A DNA stretch of 64,000 bases from Paraburkholderia phytofirmans OLGA172 (lineage in GTDB: Bacteria; Pseudomonadota; Gammaproteobacteria; Burkholderiales; Burkholderiaceae), in NCBI RefSeq assembly GCF_001634365.1, contig NZ_CP014578.1:4154001-4218000 (forward strand), read 5' to 3'. How positions within the stretch are numbered: the stretch's first letter is position 1; every line of letters begins with the position of its first letter. The notes under the pieces are model-generated. The model made no database searches. It saw only the letters and a program-made list of their open reading frames with translations, and was not told where the DNA came from. The position numbers were made by a program, and so were the translations under genes. Of the stretch, positions 18,767 to 28,074 are shown piece after piece.

Positions 18767-19492
18767 TCAGTGCACGGCGGACATTTCCTTGTCCAGACGG
18801 TCTGCCGGCACGGCGCCGGGCAGACGGCGGCCGTCGGCGAGGAACACGGTCGGCGTGCCGTCGACGTTCATCGCGTGGCCGAGCGCCAGGTTCTTGTCGA
18901 TCGCGGCGGTGTCGCAGGTGGCGGCTGCGGTGGGCGCCTGATGATTCTGCATCCACGATTCCCACGCCTTCGCCCGGTCGGTCGAGCACCAGATCGATTT
19001 CGACTTGGCGGTCGAATCCGGCGACAGCACCGGGTACAGGAAGGTGTAAACCGTGACGTTATCGATCGACTTGAGCGTGGTTTCGAGTTGCTTGCAGTAC
19101 GGGCAGTTCGGATCGGAGAACACGGCGATCTTGCGCGCGCCGTTGCCCTTCACAACCTTCACCGCGTTCGCGAACGGCAGGCTCGCGAAGTCGATGCGGT
19201 TGGTTTCCGCCAGACGCGCTTCGGTCAGATTCTTGCGGGTCTTTGCGTCGACCATGTCGCCGAGCATGAGGTAATCGCCGTTCGCATCGCTATAGATGAT
19301 CTGCGTGCCGAGGTTCACTTCGTACAGCCCGGCAATTGGCGACTTGGTCACGCTCTTGATCGTCACGTCGGTCAGACGCGTTTGCAGCGTGGCTTTGAGC
19401 TTGTCGGTGGTTTGATCGGCCTGCGCGGAGCAGCCGATTGCCACGGCAGCGATCGCGAGCACGACTGCAGCGATGCGGAAGGATTTTTTCAT
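18767..19492 (-). CDS. dsbC: Thiol:disulfide interchange protein DsbC
   Basis: A 241-residue periplasmic disulfide isomerase. Residues 1-25 form a signal peptide ending AQA. The N-terminal dimerisation domain runs to about residue 85. The thioredoxin domain carries the active site CPYC at 130-133 (SDPNCPYCKQL) and the cis-Pro loop GTPTVFL. A second disulfide pair is plausible from Cys residues near 169 and 193. A Cys at 21 within AIGC is a poor lipobox. The start at 19492 fits the signal peptide. Confidence 0.93.
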   Translation of the reverse strand: MKKSFRIAAVVLAIAAVAIGCSAQADQTTDKLKATLQTRLTDVTIKSVTKSPIAGLYEVNLGTQIIYSDANGDYLMLGDMVDAKTRKNLTEARLAETNRIDFASLPFANAVKVVKGNGARKIAVFSDPNCPYCKQLETTLKSIDNVTVYTFLYPVLSPDSTAKSKSIWCSTDRAKAWESWMQNHQAPTAAATCDTAAIDKNLALGHAMNVDGTPTVFLADGRRLPGAVPADRLDKEMSAVH

Positions 19493-19615
19493 GCTGAATT
19501 CCTGGAGTTCAATCGCGCGCATTGCGCGTTTTTGGGACGTTTGTGGTCTGACCAGAATGGCGTCCATCTGTTCATGATACCCGTCTCGCCGGCCCGGTAT
19601 GCCGGCTGGGGCGCA

Positions 19616-20788
19616 TTACCCCAGCGCGGCCGACACCAGCCAGCGCTTGATGAACGGCTGCGCGCCGACAAATGCCATACCGGTATTGCGCAATACCTTG
19701 GCAAACGGCCCGGGCGCCGAGAAGAGCTTTTGCAGGCCGTCGGTGGCGATCATCAGCGCGCGGATATCTTCGCGGCGGGCGCGCTCGTAGCGGCGCAGCA
19801 GCACCATGTCGCCGAAATCGCGGAACGCTTCCTTACCGGCGACCGTCTCGACGAGCGCCGCGACGTCGCGCAAACCGAGGTTCATGCCCTGGCCCGCCAA
19901 CGGGTGAATCAGATGCGCGGCATCGCCGACCAGCGCGACGCGCGGCGCCACCAGTTTGTCGACGGTTTGCAGCGCGAGCGGGAAGCCTTGCGCGGGCGTC
20001 ACGCACTCCAAAGCGCCGAACTGCTCGCCCGTCACGCGCTCGACTTCAGCCGCGAGTTGCGCCGGATCGAGTGCGAGCAGCTGCTCGGCGTGCTCGGTGC
20101 GCGCCGACCAGACCAGCGACACGTGGCCCGCCGGCATCGGCAGCAGCGCGATGATTTCGCCGTCCCTGAACCATTGGTAAGCGGTTTCGCCGTGCGGCTT
20201 GTCGGCCTTGAAATTCGCGACCACGCCGGTTTGCTTATAGTCGCGCCGGTTCATTTTCGAGCCGATCTGTGCGCGCACCCATGAATGCGCCCCGTCCGCA
20301 CCGACCACCAGACCGGCCTCGAGCACATTGCCGTTGGCGAGACCGACGCTCGCGGCGTCGGCGGTAAAGTCGAGCGCCTGCGCGCGCGAGTCGATCGAGG
20401 CGAGATTCGGCTGGAAACGCAGCGCGGCATCCAGCGCGCGCTCGATCACCGACGACTCGACGATCCACGCCAGTTGCGGCACGGATGCCTGAAACGCGGA
20501 AAAATGGAGTTCGGCGTGTGCATCGCCGTAGACGCGCATGTCGTAGACGGGCCCGAGCTTTGACAGATCGAGTGCCTGCCAGACCCGCAACCGCTCCAGC
20601 AGAGCCTGCGAACTCGACGACAGCGCGTAGACCCGCGAGTCGAAGCTAGCGCCCGGCGGCAGCGCCGCGCAGGGTTGCGCGAGCAGCGCCACGCGCAGCC
20701 CGCCTTGCGTCAGCGCCAGCGCCGCGGTCTTGCCGACGAGCCCGCCGCCGATCACGGCGGCATCAAAGGTCTGGTGGTGTGCGTTCAT
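19616..20788 (-). CDS. FAD-dependent ubiquinone hydroxylase (UbiH/UbiF type)
   Basis: A 390-residue class A flavoprotein monooxygenase. The Rossmann FAD motif VIGGGLVGKTAALAL is at the N-terminus, DSRVYALS is the UbiH/COQ6 signature near residue 50, and GDAAHLIHPLAGQGMNLGLRD is the second FAD motif near 290. It probably hydroxylates the ubiquinone ring; which position cannot be told from sequence. The start at 20788 is right after a TATAAT on the same strand, with no Shine-Dalgarno. Confidence 0.88.
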   Translation of the reverse strand: MNAHHQTFDAAVIGGGLVGKTAALALTQGGLRVALLAQPCAALPPGASFDSRVYALSSSSQALLERLRVWQALDLSKLGPVYDMRVYGDAHAELHFSAFQASVPQLAWIVESSVIERALDAALRFQPNLASIDSRAQALDFTADAASVGLANGNVLEAGLVVGADGAHSWVRAQIGSKMNRRDYKQTGVVANFKADKPHGETAYQWFRDGEIIALLPMPAGHVSLVWSARTEHAEQLLALDPAQLAAEVERVTGEQFGALECVTPAQGFPLALQTVDKLVAPRVALVGDAAHLIHPLAGQGMNLGLRDVAALVETVAGKEAFRDFGDMVLLRRYERARREDIRALMIATDGLQKLFSAPGPFAKVLRNTGMAFVGAQPFIKRWLVSAALG

Positions 20789-20794
20789 CCGCGC

Positions 20795-20800
20795 ATTATA
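20795..20800 (-). promoter_or_regulatory. TATAAT -10 element of the ubiquinone hydroxylase gene
   Basis: On the minus strand TATAAT lies seven bases before the ATG at 20788, so initiation would fall at or next to the start codon. No good -35 is seen at 17 bp. Confidence 0.45.
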
Positions 20801-20875
20801 GCCGCGGGGGTTGCGGGGGACGGATCGAGCCCCCGGCTTTACCGCCGGCAGATCAAGAACCCGATCCGAACGGGT

Positions 20876-20881
20876 TACAAT
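20876..20881 (+). promoter_or_regulatory. Possible -10 element of ychF
   Basis: TACAAT in the GC-rich gap upstream of ychF. It would give a leader of about 165 nt. The -35 is not convincing. Confidence 0.3.
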
Positions 20882-21050
20882 TGCGCTTTCCGTGACAAAA
20901 CTCGCCCAGAATCGTCGAGGCAACGCCCCGATCTGGTGTCTTGTCCCGCTCCGCTGCGCTTCCTCCGCCACGCCAAACGCGAAGGCTTTTCGAATCCTGC
21001 ACACAGCGTCGAGCGCATCACGCAACTTACTGATTCACTGAAGGATTTCC

Positions 21051-22145
21051 ATGAGCCTCAAATGCGGCATCGTCGGCTTGCCTAACGTCGGCAAGTCCAC
21101 CCTGTTCAACGCGCTGACCAAGGCGGGCATTGCCGCCGAAAACTATCCGTTCTGCACGATCGAGCCGAACGTCGGCATCGTCGAAGTGCCGGACGCGCGC
21201 CTGAAGGCCCTCGCCGAAATCGTCAAGCCTGAGCGCATCCTGCCGGCGGTGGTGGAGTTCGTCGACATCGCCGGACTCGTGGCCGGTGCGAGCAAGGGCG
21301 AAGGTCTCGGCAACCAGTTCCTCGCGAACATCCGCGAAACCGATGCGATCACGCACGTGGTGCGCTGCTTCGAAGACGACAACGTGATCCACGTCGCGAA
21401 CAAGGTCGATCCGCTGTCGGATATCGAAGTGATCAACACCGAGTTGGCGCTGGCCGACCTGGCTACGGTCGAAAAAGCGCTGTCGCGCTATTCAAAGGCC
21501 GCCAAGTCGGGGAACGACAAGGAAGCCATCAAGAACGCCGCGGTGCTGGAAAAAGTGCGTGCCCAGCTCGACCAGGCCAAGCCGGTCCGCGCGCTCGACC
21601 TGTCGGATGAGGAAAAGGCCACGCTCAAGCCGTTCTGCCTGATCACCGCCAAGCCGACCATGTACGTCGCCAACGTCAAGGACGACGGTTTCGAGAACAA
21701 CCCGCACCTCGACGCAGTCACGAAGTTCGCAGCAGCCGAAGGCGCGCCGGTGGTCGCCGTGTGCGCGGCGATCGAAGCGGAAATCGCCGACCTCGAAGAA
21801 GCGGACATGGAAGTGTTCCTCGCCGACATGGGCATGGAAGAGCCGGGCCTGAACCGCGTGATTCGTGCGGGTTTCAAGCTGCTGGGTCTGCAAACCTACT
21901 TCACGGCCGGCGTGAAGGAAGTGCGCGCGTGGACCATCCATATCGGCGATACCGCGCCGCAGGCAGCGGGCGCGATCCACACCGACTTCGAGCGCGGCTT
22001 CATTCGCGCGCAGACGATCGGCTTCAACGACTTCATCACCTACAAGGGTGAGCAAGGTGCGAAGGAAGCCGGCAAGATGCGCGCGGAAGGCAAGGAATAC
22101 GTCGTGCACGATGGCGACGTGATGAACTTCCTGTTCAACGTTTGA
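21051..22145 (+). CDS. ychF: Redox-regulated ATPase YchF
   Basis: A 364-residue OBG-family P-loop protein (YchF/OLA1) that binds ribosomes and hydrolyses ATP rather than GTP. The P-loop [15 protein letters not shown] is near residue 8, the switch region YPFCTIEPN near 33, and [20 protein letters not shown] carries the G3 element. The C-terminal TGS domain covers about residues 280-364 ([17 protein letters not shown], then [12 protein letters not shown]). Normal length. Confidence 0.96.
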   Translation: MSLKCGIVGLPNVGKSTLFNALTKAGIAAENYPFCTIEPNVGIVEVPDARLKALAEIVKPERILPAVVEFVDIAGLVAGASKGEGLGNQFLANIRETDAITHVVRCFEDDNVIHVANKVDPLSDIEVINTELALADLATVEKALSRYSKAAKSGNDKEAIKNAAVLEKVRAQLDQAKPVRALDLSDEEKATLKPFCLITAKPTMYVANVKDDGFENNPHLDAVTKFAAAEGAPVVAVCAAIEAEIADLEEADMEVFLADMGMEEPGLNRVIRAGFKLLGLQTYFTAGVKEVRAWTIHIGDTAPQAAGAIHTDFERGFIRAQTIGFNDFITYKGEQGAKEAGKMRAEGKEYVVHDGDVMNFLFNV

Positions 22146-22207
22146 GGCTTCGCCTCGCCGTGAGGCGGCAATTGGCGACACGCTGAAAGCCGCAGCCGTA
22201 TCTCCAT

Positions 22208-22244
22208 AGAACAAATAGCCCGCTCGCTGCGGGCTATTTGTTCT
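22208..22244. terminator. Bidirectional terminator of ychF and the GDPD-like gene
   Basis: AGAACAAATAGCCCGC pairs perfectly over 16 bp with GCGGGCTATTTGTTCT around the loop TCGCT. The right arm overlaps the stop codon of the convergent GDPD-like gene. Confidence 0.9.
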
Positions 22245-23220
22245 ACTGCGAAACCGCGGCTACATTTTGCGCTGAACACCTTAACGGCATGACCGTACCG
22301 AGCTTGATCGCGGCCATCTGCAATGGCGAATCCGCCAGCACCGAATCGATCCCCATACACGCCGCCGCCAGATAATCGGCCGCGCTATTCACCCCGATCG
22401 CGAGAATCCGCACGTCCGGGTTCCGCCTGAAGCAGGCTACCGTTGCAGGCGTCCACAGCGTCGCGGTCACTTCCGAACGACCCTCGCCCAACGTGAACTG
22501 CTCGACCACCGTCAGTGCCCGGTGCATCTCGAACGCGGTCGACGTGTGTTGCGCGGGAGCGTCCACACAGCCCTGGTTGAGCAGCACGCCCAACAAGCGT
22601 TGGCGCGTTGCGTCGCGCGATTCATAAAGCTGTGCCTGCGTATAAATGCCGAAGCTCTGCTGGTACTGCGCATCGGTCGAATAGATCGTGACGCGCGACC
22701 ACGCATTCTCCTCGCTCAGCACCTGGGCCACCGCCTGAGCTTGCGGCTGCGCAGGTATTGCCTTCATATCCAGCACAACCGGCATGCTCGAGGGGATCGC
22801 ACGCAGTGCTTCACGCAGGGTTGGAATGCCCACCGGCTGGGTGCGATACGGGTACGTGTCGCCACGACGGAAAGTCCAGCCTGCGTTCACGCGCGCAAGC
22901 TCTGCAGCGGTGTGCGCGGAAACCGGGCCTTTCGCGTCAGTCAGCGCCGACAGGTCGGCGGGACGATACAGGACAGGCACGCCGTCCTTGCTCAACTGGA
23001 CGGAGAGCCACATGGCGTCGGCATGATGCGCGATCGACTGGCGAATCGCCTCGAGCGTGTTCTCGGGCGCGTCGCCCGTGCCGCCGCGATGGGCGACGAT
23101 CTTCGGCAACGTAGCAACCGGCAGCGCGCCGCTGTCCGCCGCCACGCGCGTCAAGGGGCAACCGGCCAGCACAAGGCCCATTACCGCACCACACAGTGCA
23201 AATCGCATTGATCGAAGCAT
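22243..23220 (-). CDS. GDPD-fold lipoprotein with substituted active site
   Basis: A 325-residue protein with a signal peptide and lipobox LAGC at residues 18-21, so probably a lipoprotein. The fold is that of glycerophosphodiester phosphodiesterases: IVAHRGG at 41-47, APENT at 51-55 and LSKDG at 76-80. By alignment to UgpQ the metal ligands Glu and Asp of IEFD are Trp71 and Ser73, the second catalytic His is Arg86, and the Glu of IEIK is Asp151. It is likely catalytically dead or altered. It is divergent from ugpBAEC, where an active GDPD would make sense. The start at 23220 is preferred; 23208 is possible. Confidence 0.8.
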   Translation of the reverse strand: MLRSMRFALCGAVMGLVLAGCPLTRVAADSGALPVATLPKIVAHRGGTGDAPENTLEAIRQSIAHHADAMWLSVQLSKDGVPVLYRPADLSALTDAKGPVSAHTAAELARVNAGWTFRRGDTYPYRTQPVGIPTLREALRAIPSSMPVVLDMKAIPAQPQAQAVAQVLSEENAWSRVTIYSTDAQYQQSFGIYTQAQLYESRDATRQRLLGVLLNQGCVDAPAQHTSTAFEMHRALTVVEQFTLGEGRSEVTATLWTPATVACFRRNPDVRILAIGVNSAADYLAAACMGIDSVLADSPLQMAAIKLGTVMPLRCSAQNVAAVSQ

Positions 23221-23539
23221 ATGGAATCCTGATTGACGAACGTCATGATAGTGCGTGCCCAATTCAAGTACCGCCCGGGCACCCCTCTTCCCATCTCGAT
23301 GTCAATCGAGACCACGCGCTCGCAGCGATGTTCGCCGGTCGAGGTTTTGCCTTGACCTCGCGCAAACCGGGGCCTTCAGACGCGGATTGTTTCCGTTTCG
23401 TGACAGCCGATGTTAAATTGCGGCATCCTGCGCCTGTCAAAAGTGGGCCGCCGCCCGGAAACCGACGCCGGACTGTCATCGAACACAAATAGAATCGCGC
23501 GATTCGCATTCGCGCCCGGTCGACAAAGGAGACAAATCG
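23221..23539. promoter_or_regulatory. Divergent regulatory region of the GDPD-like gene and ugpB
   Basis: A 319-bp gap. CTGTCAT at 23473-23479, CTGTCAA at 23434-23440 and the inverse TGACAG at 23401-23406 resemble PhoB half-sites, but no full Pho box with correct 11-bp spacing is seen. No gene is evident. Confidence 0.35.
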
Positions 23540-24865
23540 GTGAGTTGCAAACCGCTATTCCGTTCGCTTTCCGTCGCTGCCGTATTGAGCTTCGGCCTCA
23601 GCCAGGCCGCCCACGCCGCGACTGAAATCCAGTTCTGGCACGGCATGGAAGCCGCCCTCGGCGAGCGTTTGAACGACATCGCCAACGCGTTCAACGCGTC
23701 GCAAAGCGACTACAAGATCGTGCCGGTGTTCAAAGGCACTTACGACCAGACCCTCGCCGCCGGCATCGCCGCTTATCGCAGCGGCAATGCACCGGCCATT
23801 CTGCAGGTCTACGAAGTCGGCACCGCGACGATGATGCAGGCGAAGAAAGCCGTGATCCCGGTCTCGGAAGTGTTCAAGCAAGCCGGCGTACCGCTCGACG
23901 AAAAGGCCTTCGTGCCGACCATCGCCAGCTACTACAGCGACGCCAAAACCGGCGAACTGATCTCGATGCCTTTCAATAGCTCGACGCCGGTGTTGTACTA
24001 CAACAAGGACGCTTTCAAGAAGGCCGGGCTCGATCCGAATCAGCCGCCGAAAACCTGGGCCGAATTGCAGGTGGACGCGCAAAAGCTGAAGGCGTCGGGC
24101 ATGGCATGCGGCTATTCGTCAGGCTGGCAGAGCTGGATTCAACTCGAAAACTATAGCGCCTGGCATGGCGCGCCGTTCGCGTCGAAAAACAACGGTTTCG
24201 ACGGCGCCGACGCGCAGCTGGAATTCAACAAGCCGCTGCAGGTCGCGCACATCCAGTTCCTGCAGAACATGCAGAAGGAAGGCACCTTCACTTACGTTGG
24301 CCGCAAGGACGAACCGGTGTCGAAGTTCTATAGCGGCGACTGCGGGATCATCACGAACTCGTCCGGCTCGCTCGCGACGATCAAGAAATACGCGAAGTTC
24401 AACTTCGGCACCGGCATGATGCCGTACGACGCCAGCGTGAAGGGCGCGCCGCAGAACGCGATCATCGGCGGGGCAAGCCTGTGGGTGCTGTCGGGTAAAG
24501 ATCCGGCGGTGTACAAGGGCGTGGCGAAATTCCTGTCTTATCTATCGTCGGCGCCGGTTGCCGCGAAGTGGCATCAGGACACCGGCTATCTGCCGGTCAC
24601 GACCGCCGCGTATCAACTGACGCAGCAGCAAGGTTTCTACGAGAAGAATCCGGGCAGCGATACCGCGATCAAGCAGATGCTCAACAAGCCGCCCCTGCCG
24701 TACACGAAGGGCTTGCGTCTGGGCAACATGCCGCAGATCCGCACCGTGATCGACGAAGAACTCGAACAGGTGTGGGCGGACAAGAAGACGCCGCAACAAG
24801 CGCTCGATTCTTCGGTGTCGCGTGGCGACGAGTTGCTGCGCCGCTTCGAGAAAGCCGCTAACTAA
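23540..24865 (+). CDS. ugpB: sn-glycerol-3-phosphate ABC transporter, substrate-binding protein
   Basis: A 441-residue family 1 extracellular solute-binding protein. A signal peptide ends at about residue 26 (AAHA), followed by the typical mature start [18 protein letters not shown]. Segments such as [38 protein letters not shown] and [13 protein letters not shown] match UgpB. The start is GTG, 8 nt after AAAGGAGA. It binds G3P and glycerophosphodiesters in the periplasm for UgpAEC. The stop codon lies in an 11-bp tandem repeat. Confidence 0.93.
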   Translation: MSCKPLFRSLSVAAVLSFGLSQAAHAATEIQFWHGMEAALGERLNDIANAFNASQSDYKIVPVFKGTYDQTLAAGIAAYRSGNAPAILQVYEVGTATMMQAKKAVIPVSEVFKQAGVPLDEKAFVPTIASYYSDAKTGELISMPFNSSTPVLYYNKDAFKKAGLDPNQPPKTWAELQVDAQKLKASGMACGYSSGWQSWIQLENYSAWHGAPFASKNNGFDGADAQLEFNKPLQVAHIQFLQNMQKEGTFTYVGRKDEPVSKFYSGDCGIITNSSGSLATIKKYAKFNFGTGMMPYDASVKGAPQNAIIGGASLWVLSGKDPAVYKGVAKFLSYLSSAPVAAKWHQDTGYLPVTTAAYQLTQQQGFYEKNPGSDTAIKQMLNKPPLPYTKGLRLGNMPQIRTVIDEELEQVWADKKTPQQALDSSVSRGDELLRRFEKAAN

Positions 24866-24892
24866 GCACTAACTAAGCACTAACTAAGCACT
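24860..24892. repeat. Three tandem 11-bp repeats over the ugpB stop codon
   Basis: AACTAAGCACT is repeated exactly three times (24860-24870, 24871-24881, 24882-24892). The first copy holds the ugpB TAA. As 11 is not divisible by 3, the three TAAs fall in all three frames. Confidence 0.92.
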
Positions 24893-24901
24893 AGCCGGCA
24901 A

Positions 24902-24927
24902 GGTTTCGGTGCGCCCGCACCGAAACC
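24902..24927 (+). other. Intercistronic hairpin between ugpB and ugpA
   Basis: GGTTTCGGTGCG and CGCACCGAAACC form a perfect 12-bp inverted repeat with a 2-nt centre, without a U-tract. Such REP-like hairpins after a binding-protein gene stabilise its mRNA and limit readthrough, favouring excess UgpB over the membrane subunits. Confidence 0.7.
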
Positions 24928-24957
24928 CGTTGTTGCAGCAAAACCTGGGAAACTTCG

Positions 24958-25842
24958 ATGGAAAAGCGCTCTAGCTTCGGCACCAGCGTCCTGCCCTACC
25001 TGCTCGTTGCACCGCAACTTCTGATCACACTGCTGTTCTTTCTGTGGCCGGCGGGTGAAGCGTTGTGGCAATCCACACAGAGCCAGGACGCGTTCGGCAC
25101 GTCGAGCGAGTTTGTCGGCCTGGCCAATTTCAAGCAGTTATTCGCCGATCCGCTTTATCTGTCGTCGTTCAATACGACGCTGATTTTCTGCGCGCTCGTC
25201 GCCGTCTGCGGATTGGTGATTTCGCTCTTGCTGGCAGTCTGCGCGGATCGCGTGACCCGCGGCGCCAGGACTTATCAGACGCTACTGATCTGGCCGTATG
25301 CGGTCGCTCCGGCGATCGCCGCCGTGTTGTGGTCGTTCCTGTTCAACCCGAGCATCGGCCTCGTCACCTATGCACTCGCGAAGTACGGCATTGTGTGGAA
25401 TCACGCGTTGAACGCGGGTCAGGCGATGTTTCTGGTCGTGCTGGCATCCGTATGGAAACAGGTCAGCTATAACTTTCTGTTCTTTTATGCCGGCTTGCAG
25501 GCCATTCCACGTTCGCTGATCGAAGCGGCGGCCATCGATGGCGCCGGTCCGGTGCGGCGTTTCTTCGGCATCGCGCTGCCGCTGCTCTCGCCGACCAGCT
25601 TTTTCCTGCTGGTGATCAACATCACGTACGCGTTCTTCGACACCTTCCCGGTGATCGACGCCGCCACCGGCGGCGGCCCCGCGCAATCGACCCGCACGCT
25701 GATCTACAAGATCTTCGCCGAAGGCTTCCAGGGGTTGGACATCGGCAGCTCGGGCGCGCAGTCCGTCATCCTGATGGTGATCGTCGTCGCGTTGACGGTC
25801 GTGCAATTCCGCTTTATCGAACGCAGGGTTCAATACTCATGA
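24958..25842 (+). CDS. ugpA: G3P ABC transporter permease UgpA
   Basis: A 294-residue inner-membrane permease with about six helices. The EAA loop is visible as [22 protein letters not shown] near residue 185, which docks onto UgpC. N-terminal [10 protein letters not shown] is typical of MalF-type subunits. It overlaps ugpE by four bases (ATGA), indicating translational coupling. Confidence 0.93.
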   Translation: MEKRSSFGTSVLPYLLVAPQLLITLLFFLWPAGEALWQSTQSQDAFGTSSEFVGLANFKQLFADPLYLSSFNTTLIFCALVAVCGLVISLLLAVCADRVTRGARTYQTLLIWPYAVAPAIAAVLWSFLFNPSIGLVTYALAKYGIVWNHALNAGQAMFLVVLASVWKQVSYNFLFFYAGLQAIPRSLIEAAAIDGAGPVRRFFGIALPLLSPTSFFLLVINITYAFFDTFPVIDAATGGGPAQSTRTLIYKIFAEGFQGLDIGSSGAQSVILMVIVVALTVVQFRFIERRVQYS

Positions 25843-26684
25843 TCGAGAACCGCCGCGGTTTCGACCTCTTCTGCCATGCGGTGCTGATTCTCGGCGTCGT
25901 GCTGGTGGTGTTTCCGGTGTACGTCGCATTTTGCGCGGCGACGATGAGCGAGCACGAGGTGTTCAGCGTGCCGCTGTCGCTGGTGCCGAGCACGCATCTG
26001 TTCGAAAACATCGCGACTGTCTGGTCGCATGGCAGCGGCAATGCGGCGGCGCCGTTCGGCCGCATGCTGTTCAATAGCCTCGTGATGGCGCTGGTGATTT
26101 CGATCGGCAAGATCGCCATCTCAATGATCTCCGCGTATGCGATCGTGTTTTTCCGCTTTCCGTTTCGCAATCTGTCATTCTGGCTGATCTTCATCACGCT
26201 GATGCTGCCGGTCGAAGTGCGGATATTTCCAACTGTGCAGGTCGTGTCGTCGATGCATCTGAGCAATACGTACAGCGGCCTGACCTTGCCGCTGATCGCA
26301 TCGGCCACCGCCACCTTCCTGTTTCGCCAGTTCTTCATGACGCTGCCCGACGAACTGATGGAAGCGGCGCGTATCGACGGTGCCGGCGCAATGCGTTTCT
26401 TCTGGGACGTGGTGCTGCCGCTGTCGAAAACGAACATGGCGGCGTTGTTCGTCATCACGTTCATTTATGGCTGGAATCAGTACCTATGGCCGATCCTGAT
26501 TACGAGCCAGCAATCGCTGACGACAGCCGTGGTCGGCATCAAAAGCATGATCGCATCCGGCGACACCGCAACCGAATGGCATCTCGTGATGACCGCCACG
26601 CTGCTCGCCATGCTGCCGCCGCTCGCCGTCGTGCTGACGATGCAGCGCTGGTTCGTGCGCGGGCTGGTGGACTCGGAGAAGTAA
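25839..26684 (+). CDS. ugpE: G3P ABC transporter permease UgpE
   Basis: A 281-residue MalG-type permease with about six membrane helices. The EAA loop [21 protein letters not shown] is near residue 172. The C-terminal GLVDSEK is close to that of enterobacterial UgpE. It pairs with UgpA to form the pore. Confidence 0.93.
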   Translation: MIENRRGFDLFCHAVLILGVVLVVFPVYVAFCAATMSEHEVFSVPLSLVPSTHLFENIATVWSHGSGNAAAPFGRMLFNSLVMALVISIGKIAISMISAYAIVFFRFPFRNLSFWLIFITLMLPVEVRIFPTVQVVSSMHLSNTYSGLTLPLIASATATFLFRQFFMTLPDELMEAARIDGAGAMRFFWDVVLPLSKTNMAALFVITFIYGWNQYLWPILITSQQSLTTAVVGIKSMIASGDTATEWHLVMTATLLAMLPPLAVVLTMQRWFVRGLVDSEK

Positions 26685-26770
26685 CTCGCGCAGCTTCGGC
26701 GAGCTTCGACGCCGGACATGGAATCAAGAACACCGCGTTACGCGGCAAGCAACGAAAAGGCTAAAACGGC

Positions 26771-27859
26771 ATGGCTGCACTGACTCTGCAAAGCGTTAAA
26801 AAGACCTACGACGGCAAACAGTTCGTGTTGCACGGCATCGACGTGGAGGTCGCGGACGGCGAGTTCGTCGTAATGGTCGGCCCGTCGGGTTGCGGCAAAT
26901 CGACCTTGTTGCGCATGGTGGCCGGGCTCGAAGGCATTTCCGACGGCACCGTCTCGATCGCCGGCAAAGTGGTCAATCAACTGGAGCCGAAGGATCGCAA
27001 CATCGCGATGGTGTTCCAGAACTACGCGCTGTATCCGCACATGAGCGTCGCCGAGAACATGGGCTACGCGCTGAAGATCGCCGGCGTCGATCGTGCGCAG
27101 ATTGCGAAGCGCGTGCAGGCTGCGGCGCAGATTCTGGAACTGGAAGCATTGCTCACACGCAAACCGCGCGAGTTGTCGGGCGGACAGCGGCAACGTGTCG
27201 CAATGGGCCGCGCAATCGTGCGCGAACCGGCGGTGTTTCTGTTCGATGAACCGCTGTCGAACCTCGATGCAAGGCTGCGCGTGCAGATGCGCCTCGAAAT
27301 CCAGCGCCTGCACGCGCGGCTCGCCACCACCAGCCTGTACGTCACGCACGATCAGATCGAAGCGATGACGCTCGCGCAACGCGTGATCGTGATGAACAAG
27401 GGTCACGCCGAACAGATCGGCGCGCCGACGGAGGTCTACGAACGCCCGGCGACGGTGTTCGTCGCGAGCTTCATTGGCTCGCCGGGCATGAATCTGCTGG
27501 AAGGCCGGGTGTCGGATGACGGTTCAACATTCGAAGTGGCTGGCAACGGGCCGAAGCTGCCGCTGACAGGCGTGGCGGCAATTGGGCGCGAAGTGGCCAA
27601 AGGGCGCGAATGGACGCTTGGCATTCGTCCGGAGCATATGACACCGGGGCAAGCGGACGTTGCGCACGCCACTTTGACCGTCGATTCGTGCGAACTGCTC
27701 GGCGCGGACAACCTGGCGCACTGCCGCTGGGGCAAACACGACGTGACCGTGCGCCTGCCGCACACGCATCGGCCCGCAGCCGCCGAAACGCTGCAAGTCG
27801 CGCTGCCGGCGCAGCATCTGCATTTCTTCGATCCGTCGACAGGGCGGCGAGCAAACTGA
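26771..27859 (+). CDS. ugpC: G3P ABC transporter ATP-binding protein
   Basis: A 362-residue MalK-type ATPase. Walker A GPSGCGKST is near residue 37, the signature LSGGQRQRVAMGRA near 135 and Walker B VFLFDEPLSNLDA near 155. A C-terminal TOBE/regulatory domain covers about residues 240-362. It powers UgpAE. It starts 86 nt after ugpE on the same strand. Confidence 0.93.
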   Translation: MAALTLQSVKKTYDGKQFVLHGIDVEVADGEFVVMVGPSGCGKSTLLRMVAGLEGISDGTVSIAGKVVNQLEPKDRNIAMVFQNYALYPHMSVAENMGYALKIAGVDRAQIAKRVQAAAQILELEALLTRKPRELSGGQRQRVAMGRAIVREPAVFLFDEPLSNLDARLRVQMRLEIQRLHARLATTSLYVTHDQIEAMTLAQRVIVMNKGHAEQIGAPTEVYERPATVFVASFIGSPGMNLLEGRVSDDGSTFEVAGNGPKLPLTGVAAIGREVAKGREWTLGIRPEHMTPGQADVAHATLTVDSCELLGADNLAHCRWGKHDVTVRLPHTHRPAAAETLQVALPAQHLHFFDPSTGRRAN

Positions 27860-28074
27860 CGTCACCGCGCCCCCTCTGCCGCCTCACCCCCACCCCGAAG
27901 TACAATGCCACCTGATCCACCCGCCCGCGCGCGGGGCGTCGCGAAGTTCGACGCCGAGCTCGACGCCGCGCCGGCCGGCGCCGGGCGCACTGCCCGGCTA
28001 CAACACCCATTACCCATCCACCCACGACCGCCCGCCCCCACGCGGCCGGCGTCGTCAACGTCTATTGCAAGCAA

